64,000 nucleotides of DNA. It comes from Chersky-840 sp963794615. Lineage in GTDB: Bacteria; Actinomycetota; Acidimicrobiia; Acidimicrobiales; UBA8190. The stretch spans positions 124,001 to 188,000 of the forward strand of contig CAWCEP010000012.1 in assembly GCA_963794615.1 (NCBI GenBank), given 5' to 3'. The position numbers were made by a program, and so were the translations under genes. This document shows, one piece after another, positions 45,777 through 53,239 of the stretch. Within the stretch, counting starts at the first letter, position 1, and every line of letters begins with the position of its first letter. A model generated the notes under the pieces. That model did not search any database. It was not told where the DNA came from and was given only the letters and a program-made list of their open reading frames with translations.

Positions 45777-46840
45777 GGGCGGATCGCAGGGCGCCTGGCC
45801 GTCGACGGTCGCCTGAGGCTCGCCCAGAGCACGACGCCTGCGCCTGCCATGACGAGAAGGAGACCGAGCGCTTTTGGCACCAGCGACGTGGTGCCGGCTG
45901 CGGCCTCGAGCAGCGCAGTGATCAAGGCGCCTCCCACCAGGATTGAGGTGACGTCGACGGCGCGGGCTCGAGCCAGCGCGGTCATCCAGGTCCCGACGTA
46001 TGCCGCCAGCAAGAGGCCGGTGAGAAGGGCCCACCCGACCTGGGTGGCGTCGAAGGCTGCCAGGAGGTGGAGCGTGCCGGTAGCGAGCAGATACGCGATC
46101 AGGGCGAGCGCCCCGATCCCCATCCGCACCAGCGAGATGGTGGCTGGGGCCAGGTCGCGGAGCAACGACTTGGCCACGACGACCTCGACGGCCCACAGCA
46201 CTGTGGCACTCAATACGAGGACCTCACCTCGGTCGGCGGCGAGGTGTCCAACCCCACCGGCGATGGCAACCTGTCCGGCCACGAGCACCGCGATGGCAAG
46301 GCCGTTCCACCAGGTCACGTGCTCTCGCAGAAAAGGCAGCGCAAGCACGGCGACCCACACGACGAGGGTGTCATGCCAGAACGCGGCGGGCGCGGCTGTC
46401 GTGTCGGCCAACCCGTCGAAGAACAGGATGAAAGCGATGCCGCCACCTACCACGCCCACGTAGGCCAGCCCCGCCCAGCGGGCCGGCCCCCACCCCCGCC
46501 AGCCGCCTGGCTCTGTGTTGGGAGTTGGAGGCACTTCACAGGTACCGGCCACGGTGACGAATCGTCGGACGGTGGAGGCGGCGCGCCGGCGTCCGAAGCT
46601 CCAGGCCACCAGGGCGCTGGCGGCGAGGACGAACGTTGCCACCAGGTTCTTCGCCGTTGTGTATACCGACGGTGTTGCTATCGAGTGCACCCCATAGCTG
46701 TTGACGAAGACCGACAGTCCACTGATGAGGGCAGTCATGCCCGCCACCACCACGCCGGGGAGGCCCCGGGTCGTACCAGGTACTTCGGTGACGGTGGCGT
46801 CCTTGCCGGCGTCGCGTCCTGACTTTCCGTGCACGCTCAT
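45773..46840 (-). CDS. EamA/DMT-type membrane transporter
   Basis: 355 residues with about ten hydrophobic helices in two EamA-like halves (GLPGVVVAGMTALISGLSVF ... TSLVPKALGLLLVMAGAGVVLW). DMT transporters export small metabolites. The ATG overlaps the hypC stop (ATGA, 46837-46840), so it is translated with the hydrogenase accessory genes; why a transporter is here is unclear, with nickel or metabolite transport among the options. Confidence 0.8.
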   Translation of the reverse strand: MSVHGKSGRDAGKDATVTEVPGTTRGLPGVVVAGMTALISGLSVFVNSYGVHSIATPSVYTTAKNLVATFVLAASALVAWSFGRRRAASTVRRFVTVAGTCEVPPTPNTEPGGWRGWGPARWAGLAYVGVVGGGIAFILFFDGLADTTAAPAAFWHDTLVVWVAVLALPFLREHVTWWNGLAIAVLVAGQVAIAGGVGHLAADRGEVLVLSATVLWAVEVVVAKSLLRDLAPATISLVRMGIGALALIAYLLATGTLHLLAAFDATQVGWALLTGLLLAAYVGTWMTALARARAVDVTSILVGGALITALLEAAAGTTSLVPKALGLLLVMAGAGVVLWASLRRPSTARRPAIRP

Positions 46841-47097
46841 GTCCGGTCCAATCGGGGGGCTCGGGCGGGCTTCGCGACCGGACCCATCTGCAGTTCGGTG
46901 GCCACGGCTTCCGCGTCGGTCGCGTCGACCCGGTCCAGCGCGTAGCCGCTGTGGACGACGAGCCACTCCCCCGCTTTCGGCGGAGGACCGTCGAGAGCCA
47001 GGAGCGAGACGCGGTGGACGGAACCGTCCAGGTCCTCGACCTCCACGACCCCGGGCTCGGTGCTCCGCAGGACACGGTGCAGGCGACTCACGCACAT
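46837..47097 (-). CDS. hypC: hydrogenase assembly chaperone HypC/HupF
   Basis: 86 residues starting MCVSRLHRVL, with the invariant Cys2 that carries the Fe(CN)2CO unit during [NiFe] site assembly, and VSLLALDGPPPKAGEWLVVHSGYAL, the small beta-barrel core. Overlaps the protease gene by 10 bases. Other hyp genes (A, B, D, E, F) are not in the window. Confidence 0.88.
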   Translation of the reverse strand: MCVSRLHRVLRSTEPGVVEVEDLDGSVHRVSLLALDGPPPKAGEWLVVHSGYALDRVDATDAEAVATELQMGPVAKPARAPRLDRT

Positions 47098-47597
47098 GTT
47101 CTGATCTCCTTGATCAGGTCGACGACCCTTCGGACGGCGACAGGGATGGCGGCGTCGACGGCTGGGCTGAGACCCACGCCCCTTCCGAAATCGTCGCCCT
47201 CGATGCCGATGACGACCACCCGGGCGGGCGCTTGGTCGATGGTCTGCGCGAGAAGCACCACGCCCGTCAGTCCGATGCCGTGGGTACTCGTGGGACGGGG
47301 TCCCGAGTCGTTGGTCGTGACGTCGACCACCCGGACCGTGCCCGGTCTGGCCCCTGATCGGACGGCGTCGATGACCACGACCAGGTCGGCGCCGTCCCAT
47401 CGTCCGAGCAGGTCGAGCGGGTCGACGATGGGACCGATGTCACGCGTCCCAGGAGCTTCCACGGCCGTTCTTCTCGCAACCACCAGGCCCGCACCGTCAT
47501 CGCGTCGGTACTCGCTTCCAATGCCCGCCACGACGACGCTCGGGAGCCCGGCAACCCGAGGTGCTGCCGAGGACGGTTGCGGGGTGTCTCCGATCAC
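47088..47597 (-). CDS. hydrogenase maturation protease, HyaD/HycI family
   Basis: 169 residues from the GTG at 47597 that overlaps the large-subunit stop (GTGA). VVVAGIGSEYRRDDGAGLVVARR with the Ni-binding Asp/Glu positions, VVIDAVRSGARPGTVRVVDV, and STHGIGLTGVVLLA are family motifs. It would clip the C-terminal tail of the large subunit after Ni insertion. Confidence 0.87.
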   Translation of the reverse strand: MIGDTPQPSSAAPRVAGLPSVVVAGIGSEYRRDDGAGLVVARRTAVEAPGTRDIGPIVDPLDLLGRWDGADLVVVIDAVRSGARPGTVRVVDVTTNDSGPRPTSTHGIGLTGVVLLAQTIDQAPARVVVIGIEGDDFGRGVGLSPAVDAAIPVAVRRVVDLIKEIRTCA

Positions 47598-48898
47598 GAC
47601 GGCACCACGGTGATGTCGAGGAAGTGGGCGGCGCAGGAGATACAGGGATCGTGGTTGCGAATCGAGTGCTCGCACCGTAGCTGCAGCTCGTCGTCGTCGA
47701 GTTCGAGGGCGTCCTGGGCCACGCGCCGCAGGTCAGCTTCGATGGTGAGCTGGTTCTGCGACGTGGGTGGAACGATGCGAGCACGGAGGATCGTTCCTGT
47801 AGCGTCGATGTCGTATTGGTGGAAGAGCAGGCCCCGCGGTGCCTCGGTCGCACCAGTTCCGGTGCCGAGGCGGGGTGTCACGGTGATGGCGGGGGGATCG
47901 GGTGGGGCATAGGACTCCGCCAGCGCCAGTGCCTCGTCACAGGCGAACACGAGCTCGACCGCTCGCACCACGATGCTACGGAACGGATTGGTGCACACCG
48001 GGCCAAGAGCGGCTCCTGCCGCCGCCTCGGCGGCGAGAGGAGGTAGCGTCCTCGCGTTGAGTGCATATCGCGCCAAGGGCCCCGTGAGATACGAATCGCG
48101 TCCCTCCAGCCGGGCGTGCAGTGCGGTGGACCGGGCGACGTGCTCCTCGATCACCAGGTCGGCCAGTTCGGCGGGAGTGACGTCGAGGCCTTCCGACGAC
48201 GCGGGGCGGCCACGCTCGACGGCGTACCGGTCGCCATCGCGCAGGGCCACGAACAGGTAGTCGCCGGAAATGTCGGGGAACTCGAATCCCGACACCCACT
48301 CCACGGTCGCTAACGCGATGTCACGTGCCCGCTGCAGCGGCTCGATCAGGGCGGCCACCGTTGCTGGATCGGGGGCGCGGTAGAAGCCGCCGACGCGGAC
48401 GTTGACCGGGTGTATCGCCCGGCCGCCCACGGTCTCCATGACCAGGTTGCCCGTCCTCTTGAGCTGGAGACCGCGCTCCACCGCCACCCGGTCACGTTGG
48501 GCGAGCTCCACGGCGTCGGCGCAACCGAGGAAATCAGGGGCGTGGAGAAGGTAGATGTGCAAAGCGTGGCTCTGGATCCATTCTCCGCAGTAGAGGAGCC
48601 GCCGCAGTCGATTGATCCGGTCGTCCACCGCCACCCCACAGGCGTCCTCCATGGCGGCACAGGCGCTCATCTGGTACGCCACCGGACAAATACCACAGAT
48701 GCGAGCGGTGATATCCGGTGCCTCGGTGAAATGACGGCCGACAAGCAGCGCCTCGAAGTAGCGAGGAGGCTCGAAGATCTCGAGGGCGACGCCGGTAACG
48801 GCACCGTCGCGCACCTCCACCCGCAACGATCCTTCACCCTCGACCCGTGACAGGCCTTCGGCGCTGATGATTCGAGGTGAGCCCGAGCCGTGGCTCAC
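47594..48898 (-). CDS. group 3b [NiFe]-hydrogenase large (alpha) subunit
   Basis: 434 residues. Both Ni ligand motifs are intact: L1 RICGICP (Cys68, Cys71) and L2 DPCISCAAH (Cys419, Cys422), leaving a nine-residue tail FLDITVVPS after His425 for the protease to remove. It binds the NiFe site that oxidises or evolves H2. GTG start overlaps the small-subunit stop. Best fit is the cytosolic NAD(P)-linked 3b class (sulfhydrogenase type), by partner subunits and length. Confidence 0.92.
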   Translation of the reverse strand: MSHGSGSPRIISAEGLSRVEGEGSLRVEVRDGAVTGVALEIFEPPRYFEALLVGRHFTEAPDITARICGICPVAYQMSACAAMEDACGVAVDDRINRLRRLLYCGEWIQSHALHIYLLHAPDFLGCADAVELAQRDRVAVERGLQLKRTGNLVMETVGGRAIHPVNVRVGGFYRAPDPATVAALIEPLQRARDIALATVEWVSGFEFPDISGDYLFVALRDGDRYAVERGRPASSEGLDVTPAELADLVIEEHVARSTALHARLEGRDSYLTGPLARYALNARTLPPLAAEAAAGAALGPVCTNPFRSIVVRAVELVFACDEALALAESYAPPDPPAITVTPRLGTGTGATEAPRGLLFHQYDIDATGTILRARIVPPTSQNQLTIEADLRRVAQDALELDDDELQLRCEHSIRNHDPCISCAAHFLDITVVPS

Positions 48899-49785
48899 TG
48901 GCCCTCCCCTGATGTGATGCCGGGCCGAGCTCTGTCGCGGCGGGCGGGGGCGGAGCCACCTTGGGCCACGGATTCGTCGAGGAATGCCGGCGCGCCCGCA
49001 TTGAATGTGCGAAAGAGGCGTGAGACGTCGACCGGCGCCATTCCTTGGCGGCGCAGTTGGGCGGCGAGCGAGGATGTGTTGGCGGTGTCGGCGGGGCCGA
49101 AGCAGCCGAAACAGCCCCGCCCGACGGTTGGACACAGGGCACCGCATCCGGTCCGCGTCACCGGACCCAGGCAGGCGATCCCCTCGCTCACGAGCAGGCA
49201 CACGGTGCCCCGACCCTTGCATTCCTGGCATACCGAATGCCCGGGCACCACCGGTCGGCGTCCCGCCAGGGTGGCAGTGATGACCTCGAGCAGCTGGTGG
49301 CGGTCGATCGGGCAACCGTACAGCTCGAAGTCGACGTTGACGTGGTCCGCGATCGGCGTGGAAGTGTCGAGCGAAGCGACGTACTCGGGGTGCGCGTATA
49401 CGGTGGCGGCGTATTCGCCCGAGGCAGCGAAATTGCGCAGACCCTGGATGCCGCCGGCCGTGGCACATGCTCCGATCGTGATCAGCTGACGTGAATTGTC
49501 CCTGATCTCTTTGATCCGGATGGCGTCGGCCGGTGTCGTGATCGAGCCTTCGACCAAGGACAGGTCATAAGGTCCCGGAACCGTGGCCCGCGACATCTCG
49601 GTGAAATGGGCGATCCGCACTGTGTCAGCCAAGCTCAGCAACTCGTCTTCGCAGTCGAGCAGGGTCAGCTGACAACCGTCGCACGACGCGAACTTCCATA
49701 CCGCCAGGGTGGGCCGTTGGTCGGTGTCCGTAGCCCGGCTGTCGTCGGCTTTCCGCGTGGCGCCTGCCCCGATCAGTCGGCTCAT
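48895..49785 (-). CDS. group 3b [NiFe]-hydrogenase small (delta) subunit
   Basis: 296 residues. Proximal cluster C-x2-C in ASCDGCQLTLLDCEDEL (Cys35, Cys38), GACATAGGIQGLRN, and a Cys-rich C-terminal part (VCQECKGRGTVC, ACLGPVTRTGCGALCP, GCFGCFGP) for further FeS clusters. No Tat signal, so the enzyme is cytosolic. ATGA overlap (49782-49785) with the diaphorase gene. Confidence 0.9.
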   Translation of the reverse strand: MSRLIGAGATRKADDSRATDTDQRPTLAVWKFASCDGCQLTLLDCEDELLSLADTVRIAHFTEMSRATVPGPYDLSLVEGSITTPADAIRIKEIRDNSRQLITIGACATAGGIQGLRNFAASGEYAATVYAHPEYVASLDTSTPIADHVNVDFELYGCPIDRHQLLEVITATLAGRRPVVPGHSVCQECKGRGTVCLLVSEGIACLGPVTRTGCGALCPTVGRGCFGCFGPADTANTSSLAAQLRRQGMAPVDVSRLFRTFNAGAPAFLDESVAQGGSAPARRDRARPGITSGEGQ

Positions 49786-50699
49786 CGTTGGCGCTGAGTG
49801 AGTAGATGCGACACGAGGCCGGCGTAAGGAACGACCGGGCCATCTCGGCAGAGAAGGAAGGGGCCGAGCTGGCAGTGGCCGCACCACGCCACGCCACATT
49901 GCATGTTGCGCTCCAGAGACAGCTTGATGCGGTGTGGATCGACGCCGCAGTCGATCAGGGTGCGGGCGGCAAAGCGCATCATGATCTCTGGTCCGCACAC
50001 GAGGGCCCTCGCTTCCCTGGGGTCGAATCCGGCCTCCCCCAGCAGCGAGGTCACCAGGCCCACATGGCCGGTCCATCCCGGCGCAGGCACGTCGACGGTC
50101 ATGGCCACCTGCGCGCCGGCGCGGGCCCACGTCTCGAGGTCCTCGCGGAAGATGATCTGTGAGGGATCACGGGCACCCACGATGACGAACACCCGCCCGC
50201 CCTGGGCGTCGCGCCGGGCCACCAGCTCGTGGATCGCGCCGCGCAGGGGGGCCAGTCCGATCCCTCCCGCCACCACGACGACGTCGCCGGAAGTGCCGTC
50301 ACTGTCCCCGGCACCGGCGCCACCGGTCGGGGCACCGAGGCTGTCTGGGCCTTGGACCTCCCAGTCGGTGCCGAAGGGCCCTCGGACCCCGACCATGTCG
50401 CCAACGGCCGCGTTGCACAGGGCGCGGGTCACCGACCCCACCTCGCGCACGGTGTGCTGGAGAGGACTGTCCTCGCTCGGCACGTTGCTCATAGAAATTG
50501 CGGCCTCGCCCACGCCGAACGCCGTGAGCATGTTGAACTGCCCGGGCCTGAACGCCACCGGACCGCCCGAGAGGGGGAACAGTGAGAGCGTCGTCACATC
50601 GTCGGTCTCCATACGACGCCCCACGACACGGTAGAGGGCAGGGGTCATGGCCCCCGGTTCTGGGTTGCGCCCATCTCCAGCGCCGGACTGTTCTGCCAC
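49782..50699 (-). CDS. hydrogenase gamma subunit, FAD/NAD(P)-binding diaphorase
   Basis: 305 residues. Ferredoxin-reductase-like: FAD region FRPGQFNMLTAFGVGEAAISMS, NAD(P) region VVVAGGIGLAPLRGAI, CGPEIMM, and a C-terminal [2Fe-2S] site MQCGVAWCGHCQLGPFLLC. It exchanges electrons between the hydrogenase clusters and NAD(P)H. GTG 50699 leaves a 7-base gap to the previous stop; ATG 50648 is an alternative start at the family's usual N-terminus. Confidence 0.88.
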   Translation of the reverse strand: MAEQSGAGDGRNPEPGAMTPALYRVVGRRMETDDVTTLSLFPLSGGPVAFRPGQFNMLTAFGVGEAAISMSNVPSEDSPLQHTVREVGSVTRALCNAAVGDMVGVRGPFGTDWEVQGPDSLGAPTGGAGAGDSDGTSGDVVVVAGGIGLAPLRGAIHELVARRDAQGGRVFVIVGARDPSQIIFREDLETWARAGAQVAMTVDVPAPGWTGHVGLVTSLLGEAGFDPREARALVCGPEIMMRFAARTLIDCGVDPHRIKLSLERNMQCGVAWCGHCQLGPFLLCRDGPVVPYAGLVSHLLTQRQR

Positions 50700-50706
50700 G
50701 GTCAGG

Positions 50707-51177
50707 TCAGGGAGCACTGCCGGTCCCGTACAGGTCGAGCAGCCGAAGGCGCGTCGCCTGCAGGCGTGCGAGAAGCACGGCGACAACCCGCTTCATCAGC
50801 TCGTAGCCCAACGAGGGGTCGGCGTCCGCCTTCTCCCTGAGACAGGCCCCGTCGATGGCCACCGCCCCCACCCCGTCCACGGCACGGGCGTCGAAATGCC
50901 AACGATAGGGGGGCACGAGCCAGCTCCAACCGACCGTCGCACCGGGTCCCAGCGTTTCGATGACGATCGGTCCTCGCTCCGGTGAATGCACCTCGATGGC
51001 GACGCGGCCTCGGCGCAAAAGATAGAGCGTGTCGGCAGGGTCACCTTCGGCCAGGAGGAGGTCGCCGGAGCCGAAGGACACGTTTTGGGCGCAGCCGGCG
51101 ACACTGGCAACTGCGTCCCCGGGCAGACCCGCCAGAAGCGGATGGGTCGACACCAGCTCGGCGAGCGAGGTCGTCAC
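50707..51177 (-). CDS. cyclic-nucleotide-binding domain protein within the hydrogenase operon
   Basis: 156 residues, one Crp-type cNMP-binding domain (FGSGDLLLAEGDPADTLYLLRRGRVAIEV; VIETLGPGATVGWSWLV) with no helix-turn-helix, so it is not a transcription factor. GTG start overlaps the stop of the FeS subunit gene. Similar proteins sit in other 3b operons as I recall. The phosphate-binding Arg of true cAMP sites is not apparent, so ligand binding is uncertain. Could allosterically tune the complex. Confidence 0.82.
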   Translation of the reverse strand: MTTSLAELVSTHPLLAGLPGDAVASVAGCAQNVSFGSGDLLLAEGDPADTLYLLRRGRVAIEVHSPERGPIVIETLGPGATVGWSWLVPPYRWHFDARAVDGVGAVAIDGACLREKADADPSLGYELMKRVVAVLLARLQATRLRLLDLYGTGSAP

Positions 51178-52325
51178 GGGTCTGGCACGGTCGGGGCACT
51201 GCCGGCGCGCACGGCTCCGTCCCGGCGGGAGATATCCGCCACTTCCTCGGTGAGGTCGATGCCGACGGGACACCACGCGATGCACCGGCCGCAGCCGACG
51301 CACCCCGACGTGCCGAACTGGTCCCACCACGTCGACAGTTTGTGGGTGAGCCATTGACGGTAGCGCGAGGACGTGGACGCCCGCACCGACCCTCCGTGCA
51401 GGTAGGAGTGATCGAGATCGAAGCACGATGCCCACGACCGTTGGCGGTGGACCTCGCCCGTCAGGGTCGTGACGTCGTGGACGTCGCTGCAGAAACAGGT
51501 TGGGCACACGAGCGTGCAATTGCCACAGGCGAGGCACCGGTCCGCTACGTCGTCCCAGCGGGGGTGCTCGAGATTGCGGGCCAGGAGCGCAGGCAGCCCT
51601 TCCGTGGGCAGCTCCCTCGTCATGGCGTTCGACGCGGCCTCGAGCATCTGGTGGCGAGCCTCGAGGTCGGCCGCCGTGGCTTCGACGGTGGCGATGCGTG
51701 ACAGGACCTCCGCACCCAGCTCCGAGCCCACCCGAACGACGTAGCGGTACCCGCCGCCATCGCCGTCGCCGAGCTCGCTCAGTGCCAGGTCGTAGCCGCT
51801 GGTGGCTCCGGGCCCTGTGCCCATCGAAGTGCAGAAGCACGTGGCGGCGGGGACTCCACACTCGGCTGTGACCACAAAGGCACCGTCGCGTCGCGCCGCG
51901 TAGCGCGGGTCAGGGACGGCACCGGCCCTCAGCACTCGGTCGAGCACGTCCACGGCGGCAAGTTCGCAGGGTCGGGCGCCGATGATGGCGATCGGCCTCG
52001 ACGGATACTCGGGCTCGGTGAACGTGCCGTCCGATGTGGCCTGCCACAGCTCCTGCGTGGGCGGGAAGAACTCGGCCTTCCAGGAACCGGGACCAACGGC
52101 CCACGCGAACAATGCCTCGTCGTTGCTGTGCTCGAGGCGGTAATACCCCGGGGCCTGTGCATCGTGGTAGCCGGAGGGCAGGTCGGCGACGCCGCTCACA
52201 GGACCGGTCATGATTGCGGCATCTCGGACGACCGGACCCATGGTGTCGTAGCCGAGGTCGGAGAGCACCGTGATGAGCGTGTCGAGGCCGCGCACATCGA
52301 TCACCCCGGCATCTCCGATGTCCAC
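51174..52325 (-). CDS. hydrogenase beta subunit, 2[4Fe-4S] ferredoxin type
   Basis: 383 residues. Two cluster motifs toward the C-terminus: CLACGNCTLVCPTCFC and CVGCGRCIAWCPVG. N-terminal domain has IGARPCELAAVDVLDR typical of sulfhydrogenase/anaerobic sulfite reductase beta subunits. It wires the diaphorase to the small subunit. First gene of the tightly overlapping hydrogenase set; 155 bases separate it from the USP gene upstream, where I found no DosR-type box. Confidence 0.88.
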   Translation of the reverse strand: MDIGDAGVIDVRGLDTLITVLSDLGYDTMGPVVRDAAIMTGPVSGVADLPSGYHDAQAPGYYRLEHSNDEALFAWAVGPGSWKAEFFPPTQELWQATSDGTFTEPEYPSRPIAIIGARPCELAAVDVLDRVLRAGAVPDPRYAARRDGAFVVTAECGVPAATCFCTSMGTGPGATSGYDLALSELGDGDGGGYRYVVRVGSELGAEVLSRIATVEATAADLEARHQMLEAASNAMTRELPTEGLPALLARNLEHPRWDDVADRCLACGNCTLVCPTCFCSDVHDVTTLTGEVHRQRSWASCFDLDHSYLHGGSVRASTSSRYRQWLTHKLSTWWDQFGTSGCVGCGRCIAWCPVGIDLTEEVADISRRDGAVRAGSAPTVPDP

Positions 52326-52480
52326 GATCGCATCGTAGGACGTCGCTGATCACGACGGAAGGACGGGTTTCGCGCCTGCTCAGCGGGCCAGTCTCCGTGG
52401 CGCGCTCGCATCGTGGAGGGAGCAGGCCCGAAGGCACTCTCTATGCCAGAGATCGAGCGGGACGGGGTCGCGCCAGTCCG

Positions 52481-53239
52481 TCAATCAGGGTACCCCACCA
52501 GAAGAATGGGGACCGAACTGCGCTCGACGATCTCGCGTGCCACCGCACCCCGGTTGGGATCGTCGGTGTGCGGCCAACCAACGGCCACCAGTTCGGCATG
52601 CGAGGATTCGATGGCAGCGAGCACCTCCACAGCGGGAACGCCGATGCGGAGCTCCAACCGCATCTGTGGTGCGTCGATACGGTGTCGAGCGAAGAACTCC
52701 TTCGCAAAGTCCTCGGCCTCGTGCTGTATTTGGTCCGAGAAGCTGGGAATGGCTTCTTCGCCCTGGACGTGCACCACTACGATCTCGAGGCCGGCGCGTG
52801 CGACGAACTCGATACCCCGCCGCAGAGCGCGAGCCTTACCGGGATTGTCGTTCATGGCCACCACCACGGTGTGAAGCTGCTCGGGAGGATGGGCGCCGGG
52901 CGGGACTATCAACACCGGCTTGTCGGTCGAACCCGCCAGAGTCATGGCCAGGTGGCCGGCCGGACGCTGACCGCCGGGGCGGCCCCGGGCCCCGAGAACG
53001 ACAGCCACGACGTCTTCCTCGGCCACCGTCAACGGAAGGAGATCGACCGGGTCCCCGGAAAGGAGGCGGACGTGAGAACCGGCCGCCTCCGCCACAGCAC
53101 GTGCCGTCTCATCACCGTCCTCCTCGACGACGTGCAGGACCTCCACGGAGGCACCGAGAGCGGCGGCGATCGCCCGACCCATGGCCAGGACGGGCTGCGA
53201 CGCGGCCGAGTTGTCGATGGCGGCGATCACTTTGCTCAT
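52481..53239 (-). CDS. tandem-domain universal stress protein
   Basis: 252 residues, two UspA repeats: first from MSKVIAAIDNSAASQPVLAM to PVLIVPPGA, second from TVVVAMNDNPGKARALRRG to VPILLVGYPD. Neither repeat shows the full G-2x-G-9x-GS ATP signature, so it may not bind ATP. ATGA overlap with the end of the GH65 gene, hence co-translated with it. Confidence 0.85.
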   Translation of the reverse strand: MSKVIAAIDNSAASQPVLAMGRAIAAALGASVEVLHVVEEDGDETARAVAEAAGSHVRLLSGDPVDLLPLTVAEEDVVAVVLGARGRPGGQRPAGHLAMTLAGSTDKPVLIVPPGAHPPEQLHTVVVAMNDNPGKARALRRGIEFVARAGLEIVVVHVQGEEAIPSFSDQIQHEAEDFAKEFFARHRIDAPQMRLELRIGVPAVEVLAAIESSHAELVAVGWPHTDDPNRGAVAREIVERSSVPILLVGYPD

